Made by a program: the position numbers and the translations under genes. Below, in pieces: positions 15,501 to 23,225 of a stretch of DNA of 64,000 bases. Within the stretch, counting starts at the first letter, position 1. Every line of letters begins with the position of its first letter. Under the pieces are notes generated by a model. The model had not been told where the DNA came from and made no database searches. It saw only the letters and a list, made by a program, of their open reading frames with translations. This DNA is from Longimicrobium sp. (lineage in GTDB: Bacteria; Gemmatimonadota; Gemmatimonadetes; Longimicrobiales; Longimicrobiaceae). The stretch covers positions 62,001 through 126,000 of the forward strand of contig NZ_DASVSF010000011.1 in the NCBI RefSeq assembly GCF_036388275.1. Direction: 5' to 3'.

Positions 15501-17683
15501 CGCGCCTGCTGGGGTGGACCCCCGAAGAGCGCGTGGGCCGCAGCGCGTGGGAAAACATCCACCCGGAAGACATCGACCGGGTGCGCGACACCTTCCGCCG
15601 CATCCTGGCCCAGCCCGGCACCGCGCATACGGTAGAGTACCGCTACCGCGCCAAGGACGGCGTCTGGCACTTCCTGGAATCGGTCGCCCGCACCCTGGCG
15701 GAGGACACGGCCGCGGATGGCGTCGTCGTCAACTCACGCGACATCACCGACCGCAACGCCGCCGAGCGCGCGCTTCGCGAGAGCGAGGAGCACTTCCGCG
15801 CGTTGATCGAAAACTCGTCGGACGTGGCCACCATCAACGACGCCGTCACCGGCGCCGTGCTGTACGCCAGCCCCGCCGCGGAGCGGATGCTGGGCTACAC
15901 GCCGGACGAGATGCTGGGCAGCGTGGCCGCCGACTACGTGCATCCCGACGACCGCCGTGCCGTCGCCGAAGAGATGCAGATGCTGCTGCTGGAGCCGGAG
16001 AACCCCCGCATCATGCGCTACCGCTTCCACCGCAAGGACGGGCGGTGGATGGTGCTGGAGGCGACCACGCGGATGATGCCCGGCTCGCACGAGCCGCGCA
16101 TCGTGGCCAACGCCCGCGACGTCACCGACCGCGTGACCGCCGAGGAAGCGGTGCGGAAGAGCGAGGAGCACTTCCGCGCGCTGACGGAAAACGCATCGGA
16201 CCTGATCACCGTGCTGGACCAGACGGGCGTGTACCTGTACCAGAGCCCGTCCATCATGCGCGTGCTGGGCTACACCCCGGCGGAGCTGCTGGGCGAGACG
16301 CCCTTCCCGTACATGCACCCCCACGACGTGGAGGATGCGCGCACGGCGCTGACGCAGATGGTGGTGAACCCGGGAACCAGCCACACCGTGCAGTTCCGCT
16401 TCCGCCACGCCGACGGGCAGTGGAAGGTCCTGGAGAGCATCGGCCGCACGCTGCTCCCCGACTCGGCCGACGAGGGGATCGTCGTCATCTCGCGCGACGT
16501 CACCGAGCGGCGGCGGACCGAAGAGGCGCTACGGGCGGCGACGGAGGCTGCGGAGCGAGCCAACCGCGCCAAGAGCGAGTTCCTGTCGCGGATGAGCCAC
16601 GAGCTGCGCACGCCCATGAACAGCATCCTGGGCTTCGCGCAGCTGCTGGCCCGTGCCAGCCTGGCCCAGGGCGAACAGAAGTCGGTGCAGCACATCCTGA
16701 AGGCCGGGCGGCACCTGCTGAACCTGATCAACGAGGTCCTGGAGATCGCCCGCATCGAGGCCGGACGGCACAACCTGTCGCTGGAGCCGGTGCGCGTCGC
16801 CCCGCTGCTGGACGAGGCGCTGGGACTTGTACGGCCGATGGCGGCGCAGTGGGGCGTCACCCTGCGCCCCGCGCTCTGCCCCCCCGACGCATTCGTCCGG
16901 GCCGACCGGCAGCGGCTCGCGCAGGTGATGCTGAACCTGCTGAGCAACGCCATCAAGTACAACCGCCCCGGCGGCTTCGTGCAGATCACCTGCACGCCCT
17001 CCGACGACGGGTACACGCTGCGGGTGCAGGACACCGGCAAGGGAATCCCGGAGGAGAAGGCAGACCAGCTCTTCACGCCGTTCGCCCGCCTGGGCGCCGA
17101 GGCGTCGGGGGTGGAAGGCACGGGGCTGGGGCTGGCCCTTTCGCAACGGCTGACGGAGGCCATGGGCGGCGTGCTGACGCTGGAAAGCACCGGGTCGGAG
17201 GGCAGCGTATTCCGCGCCGACCTGGCGGGCGCGGCCGACCCCGTGGACGCGCTGGAAGACGCGGGCGCGGCCCTGGCGCGCACGGCCGAGGGCGGCGCAC
17301 GCGAGGCCACGCTGCTGTACGTGGAAGACAACCTGGCCAACCTGAGCCTGGTAGAAACCATCCTGCTCAGCCGCCCCGGCTGGCGGCTGCTTCCCGCGCT
17401 GCAGGGCGGCATTGGGGTGGAGCTGGCGCGCGAGCACCGGCCGGACCTGGTGCTGCTGGACCTGCACCTTCCCGACATCCAGGGCGACGAGGTGCTCCGC
17501 CGCCTGCGCGCCGACCCGCGCACGGCCGGAATTCCCGTCGTCGTCGTCAGCGCCGACGCCACGCGCGCCAGCAACGACCGCCTGCGCGCGCTGGGCGCCG
17601 ACGCCTACCTGAGCAAGCCCATCGACGTCGAGGAATTCCTGGAGACGGTGGAGCGGTTCCTTTCCGAACGAGGTGACGCGTGA
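12503..17683 (+). CDS. Hybrid sensor histidine kinase: GAF, nine PAS, HisKA, HATPase, REC
   Basis: 1726 residues from ATG 12503, with no membrane helix, so cytoplasmic. A GAF-like domain (about 10-170) is followed by nine PAS/PAC units starting near residues 179, 299, 429, 558, 726, 845, 967, 1093 and 1219, each ending in a DVTER/DITDR-type PAC tail. A coiled coil rich in E and A lies between PAS4 and PAS5. HisKA has the phospho-acceptor in SRMSHELRTPMNSILGF (about 1362). The HATPase has NLLSNAIKYN, DTGKGIPEE and GTGLGLALS. The C-terminal receiver (about 1603-1722) has LLYVEDN, the Asp in LVLLDLHLPD, and the Lys of YLSKPID. PAS6-PAS9 resemble each other closely, suggesting duplication. The next gene overlaps by GTGA and is the likely phosphorelay partner. 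The ligand is unknown. Confidence 0.92.
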   Translation: MQVTSSAAPTGAAPPLDAVLLGLARAPVTRFADTARDALAAAARALGAREAALWMLSPDGQALVCHGRAPSAGDESAIGGTVDAAAVWPGPGALAAARWSVAVLPGTEGGELALDAGVWSQGALAGFIRVRRDGARSWTEAEGAFAAALADRLAAAWECEARARAEDDLASRNRHVDDLEAIAQLGSWDQDLATDEIVWSAQQCRLHGLDPADGPRTLDGFMSFVHPDDRQRLSDACATVIREATPLGIRYRIVRPDGQTRWLHALGRMVPGADGTPARLVGTSMDVTERVEAEEAIRASEARFRDLFEQYPDLVQTLTPDGATLQVNAAYTRLWGYGTDDLRGTSPLEVPQLASVRPLLERGLAGERVSIPPVLFDDAGRGPRASADVQWPRWIRASMYPVRGPGGELREVVLVQEDVTEEQQALQALSVSEENYRTIFENSNDAIMVLEPETGRMVDANAMACTLCGTTLEELKADAASIIWNGPPPFTPELAMEQSRLALEGVAQTFEWLSINPRTGQEIWGEVSLQRMDVRGTPHVLALIRDIGERKVAERALRDSEESYRTIFEHSSDAIFVHELDSGEFIDVNRAACELYGYDEDEMRALGVQGISWGEHPFTIDVARGYIERAIAGEPQRFEWLGRHKDGGEVWAEVQLRRVAIGGMDRLLATSRDIRDRRAAEAQLRHANEELELGIAERTAELAQANEALEEEVAEHEAAREALMERTHELEGIFRALPDLFFRLGADGTILDYRAGARSGLAVPPEVFLWKRIRDVLPPIAEQTEAAMASAQESGEIAHFEYQLPVESGMGDFEARVVPMEDGTFMAVIRDVTERKSAERKLRRRELQFRRLIENASDMVQLIHRDGRIAYTGPSVQHLLGYDPEELAGTDPLSYLHPDDREPTAGRLGEMLANPGVVYSIQYRVRHKDGGYRTFEAHASTDVSSGQVVVNARDITDRLAAERALREQEAQFRRMVANTYDIITILGPDGQVAYESDAMPRLLGWTPEERVGRSAWENIHPEDIDRVRDTFRRILAQPGTAHTVEYRYRAKDGVWHFLESVARTLAEDTAADGVVVNSRDITDRNAAERALRESEEHFRALIENSSDVATINDAVTGAVLYASPAAERMLGYTPDEMLGSVAADYVHPDDRRAVAEEMQMLLLEPENPRIMRYRFHRKDGRWMVLEATTRMMPGSHEPRIVANARDVTDRVTAEEAVRKSEEHFRALTENASDLITVLDQTGVYLYQSPSIMRVLGYTPAELLGETPFPYMHPHDVEDARTALTQMVVNPGTSHTVQFRFRHADGQWKVLESIGRTLLPDSADEGIVVISRDVTERRRTEEALRAATEAAERANRAKSEFLSRMSHELRTPMNSILGFAQLLARASLAQGEQKSVQHILKAGRHLLNLINEVLEIARIEAGRHNLSLEPVRVAPLLDEALGLVRPMAAQWGVTLRPALCPPDAFVRADRQRLAQVMLNLLSNAIKYNRPGGFVQITCTPSDDGYTLRVQDTGKGIPEEKADQLFTPFARLGAEASGVEGTGLGLALSQRLTEAMGGVLTLESTGSEGSVFRADLAGAADPVDALEDAGAALARTAEGGAREATLLYVEDNLANLSLVETILLSRPGWRLLPALQGGIGVELAREHRPDLVLLDLHLPDIQGDEVLRRLRADPRTAGIPVVVVSADATRASNDRLRALGADAYLSKPIDVEEFLETVERFLSERGDA

Positions 17684-18843
17684 ACGCGCCAGACCTTTCG
17701 TGCAGCACGCTGCTGCTGGTGGACGACGAAGAAGCCAACCTCGACCTGCTGGAAGGCATCCTGGCCGGGTCCGGACTCGGCAACCTGCTGCGGACGCAGA
17801 ACCCGTTTCAGGCGGTGGAGCTGGCCCGCCAGCACCGGCCGGACCTGGTGCTGCTGGACCTGCACATGCCGGGGATGACGGGCTTCGACGTGCTGCGCGC
17901 CCTGCGCGAGATGGACGAGCCCGGCGACTACCGCCCCGTGCTGGTGCTGACGGCCGACGTGACGCCCGAGGCGCGCGACACGGCACTGGGCGAGGGCGCG
18001 CGCGACTTCCTGACCAAGCCGTTCGACATCGTCGAGGTGCTGCTGCGCGTGCGCAACCTGCTGGAAACGCGGCAGCTGTACCTGCAGGCCCGCCGCGCCA
18101 CCGAGGCGCGCGAGCGCATCCTGGGCGTGGTCGCGCACGACCTGCGCAACCCGCTGGCGTCCATCACCATGCAGTCCGAGATGGTGCTGCAGACGCTTTC
18201 CCCCCGCTCGTCCCCGTACGTGCGCGACGCGCTGTCCAACATCCAGCAGACCTCCGGGCAGATGTACCGCCTCGTGGAGGACCTGCTGGACGTGGCGCAG
18301 CTGGAGGGAGCGGGCGGCCGGGCTTCCGTGGACCTGGCCGAAGTGGACGTGCACGAGCTGCTCTGCACGGCGCGGGGGATGCTGCAGCCCATCGCCGCCG
18401 GGCGCAAGCTGACACTGGACGTCGATGCCCCCGCCGGCCTGCGCGCCCTGGCGGACGGCGCGCGGGTGGTGCAGGTGCTCAGCAACCTGGTGGGCAACGC
18501 CATCAAGTTCACGCCAACGGGCGGACGGATCACCATCGGCGCGGCACCGGACGACGCGTGTGTCCGCATCTCCGTGGCCGACACGGGGCACGGCATTCCC
18601 GCGGAGCACCTGCCCCACGTCTTCGGCGCGTTCTGGCAGGGCGACACGGCCGACCGGCGCGGCGCGGGGCTGGGGCTTTCCATCGCCAGCGCGCTGGTGG
18701 CCGCGCACGGCGGGCGGATGTGGGTGGAGAGCGAGGTGGGCCGGGGGACGACGGTGCACTTCACCGTTCCCGCGGCCGACGTGCTGGTGGCCGTGCCCGC
18801 CGGACGCGGCGGGCAGATGGTAGAAGTGCTCACCTCCGCCTGA
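17680..18843 (+). CDS. Response regulator-histidine kinase (REC-HisKA-HATPase)
   Basis: 387 residues, GTG start at 17680 overlapping the previous stop by four bases (GTGA), with AGGTG upstream. The receiver comes first: LLLVDDEEANLDLL, Asp in LVLLDLHMPGMTGFD (about residue 56), Lys in FLTKPFD. It is followed by HisKA with VAHDLRNPLASITMQSEM (His about 150) and a HATPase with NLVGNAIKFTP, DTGHGIPAEHL and GAGLGLSIASAL. This receiver-first layout, with no output domain, is typical of an intermediate in a phosphorelay. Tight coupling suggests it exchanges phosphate with the GAF/PAS kinase. Confidence 0.92.
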   Translation: MNAPDLSCSTLLLVDDEEANLDLLEGILAGSGLGNLLRTQNPFQAVELARQHRPDLVLLDLHMPGMTGFDVLRALREMDEPGDYRPVLVLTADVTPEARDTALGEGARDFLTKPFDIVEVLLRVRNLLETRQLYLQARRATEARERILGVVAHDLRNPLASITMQSEMVLQTLSPRSSPYVRDALSNIQQTSGQMYRLVEDLLDVAQLEGAGGRASVDLAEVDVHELLCTARGMLQPIAAGRKLTLDVDAPAGLRALADGARVVQVLSNLVGNAIKFTPTGGRITIGAAPDDACVRISVADTGHGIPAEHLPHVFGAFWQGDTADRRGAGLGLSIASALVAAHGGRMWVESEVGRGTTVHFTVPAADVLVAVPAGRGGQMVEVLTSA

Positions 18844-18851
18844 GGACTGCG

Positions 18852-19007
18852 ATGGAAACGATCATGGGTGTGGTGGCGGCGGGGTGGTGTTTGGCGGCGG
18901 TCGTCGTCTCGTACCGCAACATCCGCGGGCTGCTGGACGAGCGCCGGGCCAGGCGCGACATGGCGGCGCACGATCCGTACGGCGAAGAGGACCGCGGGCG
19001 AGGCTGA
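18852..19007 (+). CDS. 51-residue single-span membrane protein
   Basis: ATG at 18852, eight bases after the kinase stop. The product has one hydrophobic helix at the N-terminus (METIMGVVAAGWCLAAVVVS) and a charged C-terminal tail (RNIRGLLDERRARRDMAAHD, then PYGEEDRGRG). Codon use fits the surroundings and the frame is clean. It probably belongs to the kinase operon and could anchor or tune the cytoplasmic kinases (inference only). I know no family for it. Confidence 0.6.
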   Translation: METIMGVVAAGWCLAAVVVSYRNIRGLLDERRARRDMAAHDPYGEEDRGRG

Positions 19008-19145
19008 GGAGGGCTGTCTCGAGGTTCGACTGGCTGCCTCGTATGCTGCGGCAGCCCCCTCCCCCCGGCCCCCTTCCCCCGCTGCGCAGGGGAGGGGGAG
19101 ACCTGAATCGCACTTCGGCTGGCCTGGCGCACTCGATTGTGCGTG

Positions 19146-19195
19146 CAGTCCGCGCAGGCGGACTTCGTGATGTTCCAGCCGCGGTTTCAACCGCC
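19146..19195 (-). repeat. Two-hairpin element, copy D
   Basis: Minus strand: hairpin 1 GCGGTTgaAACCGC (19194-19181), a 16-nt linker with GGAAC and TCACGA, hairpin 2 AGTCCGC-CTGC-GCGGACT. Compared with copies A-C, the inner two stem pairs of hairpin 1 are changed on both sides (AA/TT to GT/AC), preserving pairing. Confidence 0.85.
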
Positions 19196-19240
19196 CGGAC
19201 GGGGTCGTGGGCGTGCGCTCGACCCGACAACGCACCACGC

Positions 19241-19440
19241 CTGAAGTGTACCCCCTCTCCCACGCTGTTTGTGGGAGAGGGTGGACGAGCCTAAGCGAGG
19301 ACGGGTGAGGGCCCCACGGCAGCCGATGCCTCGGCTCCCTGACCGCTGCCGCGCCCGGGCTGAGAGGCATCCGCGGCCGATCCTTCGGCGCGCGGAGAGT
19401 GAGGACCGGGTTGGTGCGGTGCGCCTGCGCCTCAGGATGA
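19241..19440 (+). repeat. About 200-bp dispersed repeat, copy 1
   Basis: Begins TGAAGTGTACCCCCTCTCC with a GGGAGAGGGTGGACGAGC hairpin arm, then TAAGCGAG, GGGTGAGGGCCCCACGGCAG, CCGCTGCCGCGCC and GGATGACAG. The same series occurs at 31353-31560. Noncoding. Confidence 0.7.
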
Positions 19441-19483
19441 CAGACTGCGCCTGTGCTGGCTTGGTGCTCTCAATCAGCCGGTG

Positions 19484-19534
19484 CAGTCCGCGAAGGCGGA
19501 CTTCGGGCCGTCGTTGCCGCGACTTCAGTCGCCC
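19484..19534 (-). repeat. Two-hairpin element, copy E
   Basis: Minus strand: hairpin 1 GCGACTgaAGTCGC (19532-19519), a third version of the stem, again compensated on both sides. Linker of 16 nt with GCAAC and CCCGA, hairpin 2 AGTCCGC-CTTC-GCGGACT. Confidence 0.85.
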
Positions 19535-19663
19535 CAGCGGAACCGGGGCCGTAGGTCACCCGACCCATGCCCTGCGCCATAGCGCACCCGTACCTTCCCA
19601 TCCGATTCGACCGCGCGTGCATCAGGCCCGCGCATCCAATCAACCGTACTGATCCCGGAACGA

Positions 19664-20296
19664 ATGTCCCGCATCCTGCTCGTTGAGGACAGCCCCGACC
19701 TGGCCGAGGGGCTGCAGCGAAACCTGGAGATGGACGGCTACGAGGTGTCGCTGGCCATGAAGGGCGCCCATGCCCTGGCCCTGGCCACCAGCGACAAGCC
19801 CGACCTGATCGTTCTGGACCTGGGCCTCCCCGACCGCGACGGCTATAGCGTGCTCGAGGAGCTGCGCACCCGCGGCGCCACCTGCCCCGTCCTCATTCTT
19901 TCCGCCCGTAGCCTGGAAGCCGACAAGCTGCAGGGCTTTCGCCTGGGCGCCGACGACTACGTCACCAAGCCGTTCAGCGTGATGGAGCTGCTGGCGCGCA
20001 TCTCGGCCCTGCTGCGCCGCGCACGCGCCGCCGCCGCCCCGGCCCCGGCGCCCGGCGCCGCCGAGGTGCCCAAGCCCGCCCCGCTCGCCGACGAGGCCCT
20101 GCGCGAGCGCTTCGGCCTGACGGCACGGCAGATCGCCGTCACCCGGCTTCTGGGCGAAGGCTACAGCAACGCCGAGATCGCCAAGCAGCTTTCGGTGAGC
20201 TACTTCACCGCGCGAAATCACGTGGAGCAGGTGCTGTCCAAGCTCGGCGTGTCCACGCGCGCCGCGGTGGGCTCCATCCTGTACGGGCAGGGCTGA
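19664..20296 (+). CDS. Response regulator with LuxR-type DNA-binding domain
   Basis: 210 residues. Receiver at 1-118: RILLVEDSPDLAEGL, phospho-acceptor Asp in LIVLDLGLPDRDGY (about 52), Lys in YVTKPFSVMELLARISALL (about 102). An Ala/Pro linker leads to a LuxR/FixJ helix-turn-helix (FGLTARQIAVTRLLGEGYSN, AEIAKQLSVSYFTARNHVEQ, VLSKLGVSTRAA). The receiver half looks OmpR/PhoB-like (the ELLARISALLRR end is typical of that class) although the output domain is LuxR-like, an uncommon combination. The partner kinase starts 2 bases after the stop. Confidence 0.9.
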   Translation: MSRILLVEDSPDLAEGLQRNLEMDGYEVSLAMKGAHALALATSDKPDLIVLDLGLPDRDGYSVLEELRTRGATCPVLILSARSLEADKLQGFRLGADDYVTKPFSVMELLARISALLRRARAAAAPAPAPGAAEVPKPAPLADEALRERFGLTARQIAVTRLLGEGYSNAEIAKQLSVSYFTARNHVEQVLSKLGVSTRAAVGSILYGQG

Positions 20297-20298
20297 CG

Positions 20299-21243
20299 GT
20301 GGACCTGGGGCGGATGCGGCTGGCGCGGCGCCGGACGCTGGCGGGCGGACGGCTCGCCTCCGGCGCCCTGGCCGCGGCCTCGGCTCTGACCGCCGTCGCC
20401 GCGCTGGCGCTGGTGATGGGTGGCGGGGGGCTCCCCGGTTGGGTGGCTCCGTTCACGCTCGCGGCCGCGGCGATCGGTCTCGGAGGGGGCGCCTGGCTGC
20501 AGCGCCGCGCCGAGCGCGAGGAGCGCCGCGTGCGCCGCGCCGTCGCCGATGGGCTGGCCCACTCGGTCCGCACCCCGCTAGCCCAGGTGCAGATGCAGGC
20601 CGAGATGCTTCTCGCGGGCCGCACGCCCTCGCCCGAGGAGCAGGAGCGCGCGTTCATGAACATCGACGGCGCCGCCCGCCGCCTGTCGCGCGCGGTGGAA
20701 AACGCCGTCGCCTTCGCCAGCCTGTCCAACCCCGGCCTGCTCCTCGTTCCGACAACGGTGGATCTCGGCGCCCTGATCGAGGACGCCGCCGCTGATGCCG
20801 CCGGCGCCTTCCGCGCACGCGGCATCACGCTCGACGCCGATCCGCCCGCCGGCCTCATCGTCCACGCCGATCCCCAAGCGCTGCGGCTCGCGCTCGATAA
20901 CCTTCTCGACAACGCGCTCCAGCACGGCTCTGCGGGCCAGCGCGTGGTGTTGGCCGTCGCAGTGGATCGCGGCGGGCGCGCCGTGATCAGCATCACCGAC
21001 GAGGGTGCGGGCGTGTCCCGGCGCGACCGGCTGCGCATCTGGCACCCGTTCGCCCGCCTTTCCGCGCCGGGGCAGCCGGAGCGGAACGGAGGTTTGGGCC
21101 TGGCGATCGTTCGCGCGGTGGCGGAAGGCCATGGCGGGGACGCGTGGGTAGAAGCCGCGCCACGCGGCGGCGCCCGCTTCTGCATCAGCCTCCCCGCGAG
21201 CACCACACCCGCTACTTCCCTGCCCCTCGCCGCGGCGCTGTAG
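20299..21243 (+). CDS. Membrane sensor histidine kinase
   Basis: 314 residues, GTG start at 20299 two bases after the response-regulator stop. Two membrane helices (about 20-42 and 50-68) with no sizeable periplasmic domain. HisKA with DGLAHSVRTPLAQVQMQAEM (His about 98), N box DNLLDNALQHGS, G1 DEGAGVSRRDR, G2 GGLGLAIVRAVAEGHGG. The short input suggests it senses the membrane, or a partner, rather than a soluble ligand. Forms a two-component pair with the LuxR-type regulator. Confidence 0.9.
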   Translation: MDLGRMRLARRRTLAGGRLASGALAAASALTAVAALALVMGGGGLPGWVAPFTLAAAAIGLGGGAWLQRRAEREERRVRRAVADGLAHSVRTPLAQVQMQAEMLLAGRTPSPEEQERAFMNIDGAARRLSRAVENAVAFASLSNPGLLLVPTTVDLGALIEDAAADAAGAFRARGITLDADPPAGLIVHADPQALRLALDNLLDNALQHGSAGQRVVLAVAVDRGGRAVISITDEGAGVSRRDRLRIWHPFARLSAPGQPERNGGLGLAIVRAVAEGHGGDAWVEAAPRGGARFCISLPASTTPATSLPLAAAL

Positions 21244-21304
21244 GATCGACTCCGCTGGAAAGATTCGGCGCATCAGGACAGAGGCGCCCCGCCGACCCTA
21301 TCCC

Positions 21305-21354
21305 GGCGGTTGAAACCGCAGCTGGAACATCACGAAGTCCGCCTGCGCGGACTG
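21305..21354 (+). repeat. Two-hairpin element, copy F
   Basis: Hairpin 1 GCGGTTgaAACCGC (21306-21319), 16-nt linker with GGAAC and TCACGA, hairpin 2 AGTCCGC-CTGC-GCGGACT (21336-21353). Confidence 0.85.
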
Positions 21355-21428
21355 CATCCGCCGGTCGCGTGCACCGGCCCAGCGGACGCGCAATCCGCCA
21401 TCCTCATCCCCAACCCGCACCCCCACGC

Positions 21429-21527
21429 CTGACCCGCCTGACCCGCCTGACCCGCCTGACCCGCCTGACCTGCCTGACCTGCCTGACCTGCCTGACCCGC
21501 CTGACCTGCCTGACCCGCCTGACCCGA
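21429..21527 (+). repeat. 9-bp tandem array, 11 units
   Basis: Eleven consecutive units of CTGACCCGC or CTGACCTGC at exact 9-base spacing (unit starts at 21429, 21438 and so on to 21519). No spacers, so not CRISPR. Lies between copies F and G of the two-hairpin element. Confidence 0.9.
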
Positions 21528-21741
21528 CAGACCGGTCACACCCAAGGCACGCCCACACACCCGCCGTGCGCGCCCAACCCTGTCATCCTGAGCCCCAAGC
21601 GCACCGCACTCGCCCGCACTCCAAACCACGCGGGGCGAAGGATCTAGCCTGAGGCACGTACAAACCAGGGCGCGGCAGCGGTCACAAGACCGTGGGCCTC
21701 GGTGCGGGGCCCTGGAATGTGCACCATCCAGGACCCGCCCC

Positions 21742-21791
21742 GGCGGTTGAAACCGCGTCTGGAACGTCACGAAGTCCGCCTCCGCGGACTG
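21742..21791 (+). repeat. Two-hairpin element, copy G
   Basis: Hairpin 1 GCGGTTgaAACCGC (21743-21756), 16-nt linker with GGAAC and TCACGA, hairpin 2 AGTCCGC-CTCC-GCGGACT (21773-21790). Confidence 0.85.
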
Positions 21792-21839
21792 CGCGGGCCG
21801 GTTGCCTGCGGACCCGAAGAGCCGAGCCACCCCTGGTCA

Positions 21840-22232
21840 CTAGACCACGTGCGCGGCAAACAAGTCGGCGAGCGCGACCGCGGGGTCGCGGCAGAGGCCG
21901 CCGTGCACGGCGCCGCACTGCAGCACGTCCGATCGGGGCGCGGTGAGCCAGTGGAAGCGTTCCGACGGCGGAAGGAGGGCGACGGGCCCGCCGGCGCTTT
22001 CCCCGTTGCAGATGGCGGATAGGGTGTGCAGGTAGCGCGAGAGGAGTTCCACGTCCACGTCCCCCACACGTTCCGCCAACTCCGACGCATCCGTCACCAC
22101 GCGGATGCCCAGGAACCCGGCCGTGCGCGCGTGAAGCAGCACGCCCACCGGCACGCAGGTGCCCAGGTGCGGGTGCGGAACCGCGCGCAGCACCGCGAAG
22201 CTGTACGCAATCCAGGGAGTCTGCTCGCTCAT
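21840..22232 (-). CDS. DUF3037 family protein
   Basis: 130 residues from ATG 22232, overlapping the stop of the HipA-like kinase by four bases (ATGA). The sequence WIAYSFAVLRAVPHPHLGTC, then VPVGVLLHARTAGFLGIRVV, matches the DUF3037 pattern; DUF3037 genes are known to sit next to HipA-family kinases. Later blocks: RYLHTLSAICNGESAGGPVA and PSERFHWLTAPRSDVLQ. Biochemical role unknown; co-translation suggests it binds or regulates the kinase. Confidence 0.8.
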   Translation of the reverse strand: MSEQTPWIAYSFAVLRAVPHPHLGTCVPVGVLLHARTAGFLGIRVVTDASELAERVGDVDVELLSRYLHTLSAICNGESAGGPVALLPPSERFHWLTAPRSDVLQCGAVHGGLCRDPAVALADLFAAHVV

Positions 22233-23065
22233 CGGCGGCTCTGGACGCGGCGGGGCGGCTCGCGCCTGAGCGTCTCGCGCGCCTCGATGGCCTGCGCCAC
22301 GAACGCGCGCGGCGCCTGGATCCGCGTGCACAGATAATCGGCGTAGCGGGCGCGCGCCGCATCGGGATCCGCGAACTCCGATGCGATGGCGGGATCCTGA
22401 AGAAGCGCATCCGGCAGGCACGCGACGGCGGCGCGGATCACATGCTCCTCCAGCGCCGCCGCGATCTCCGCGTCCGCCGCCTCCAGGTCGCCGCTGATGG
22501 AGAGAAGTACGTGGTCCTTGATCAGCGGAAACGCCGTGCGGGTGCGCGCCTCGTCCACGCCGGGCCAGTTGTGCTGGGCGTACAGTGCGGCGCCGTGGTC
22601 GATCAGCCAGGGCTTGCGATCCCAGATCAGCAGGTTGGGATTGCGCGCGGTGCGGTCGGGGTTGGTGGTGAACGCGTCCAGCCACACGATGCGCGCCGCC
22701 AGCTCCGGAGTGATGAACTGCCCCGCGGCCGCCGCCTGGAAGTTGAACGCGCCATCCAGGTAGCGCAGGCCCATGTTGATGCCCACGCTGGCCTTCAGCA
22801 GGTCCTGGATCTCGGGATCGGGCTCGCTGCGGCCGAAATCCGGCAGCACCTCGATCAGCGCGATCTCGGGAACGGGCAGCTCCACCGCGCGGGCGATCAG
22901 CCCTACCAGCAGCTCGGCTACCAGCGCCTTGGCGCCTTGCCCCGCGCCCCGGAACTTGGCCACGAACATCCCGCCGCCGTCCGTGTCGACCACGGCGGGA
23001 AGGGTGCCCCCCTCGCGCAGCGGCTGCACGTATCGGGTGGCGGTGTACACCGGAAGCTCGGACAT
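22229..23065 (-). CDS. HipA-like kinase
   Basis: 278 residues, similar to the HipA family kinases that lack the HipB partner. Features seen: MFVAKFRGAGQGAKALVAEL (nucleotide-binding Lys in FVAKF, about residue 34), ELPVPEIALIEV, WLDAFTTNPDRTARNPNLLI (catalytic-loop analogue with D, N and N; in HipA the sequence is similar in layout), then IWDRKPWLIDHGAALYAQHN with the metal-binding Asp in IDHG. A phosphotransferase acting on proteins is expected from the family (HipA phosphorylates GltX); the target here is unknown. Its stop overlaps the start of the DUF3037 gene. Confidence 0.8.
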   Translation of the reverse strand: MSELPVYTATRYVQPLREGGTLPAVVDTDGGGMFVAKFRGAGQGAKALVAELLVGLIARAVELPVPEIALIEVLPDFGRSEPDPEIQDLLKASVGINMGLRYLDGAFNFQAAAAGQFITPELAARIVWLDAFTTNPDRTARNPNLLIWDRKPWLIDHGAALYAQHNWPGVDEARTRTAFPLIKDHVLLSISGDLEAADAEIAAALEEHVIRAAVACLPDALLQDPAIASEFADPDAARARYADYLCTRIQAPRAFVAQAIEARETLRREPPRRVQSRR

Positions 23066-23225
23066 GCGTCGGGCGTGTGAAGGCGAACGATCGGGAGAGC
23101 CGGGGCCAAACTATGCGCATCCGCCGCAGGCGCCAGCCCAACCCAGCGACCGTGTCACGGTTTCATGAATCGCGCGTTGTCTTCGCGGCAGACAACCACC
23201 GCATCCCTTCGATAGGAAGCCCGCA

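Larger units (their letters stand above)
19008..19663. other. Gene-free region with several repeats
   Basis: 656 bases without a credible gene. It contains a GGGGGAGG-type hairpin at about 19058-19105, two-hairpin elements D and E, and copy 1 of a roughly 200-bp dispersed repeat (19241-19440). The promoter of the following regulator/kinase pair should lie near its end, but no clear boxes are visible. Confidence 0.65.
21244..21839. other. Gene-free region with repeats
   Basis: 596 bases holding two-hairpin copies F and G and a 9-bp tandem array. The Gly/Ser-rich minus-strand frames here are only the tandem array read as codons. Confidence 0.7.

Noticed and set aside
12425..17676. Very long antisense and shifted frames over the PAS kinase (up to about 1080 codons)
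   Set aside because: They arise from high third-position GC of the real gene. The kinase frame carries all domain motifs; the others are Arg/His/Pro-rich without any.
21429..21527. Possible CRISPR array
   Set aside because: Units are 9 bp and directly adjacent, with no spacers and no cas genes in the window.
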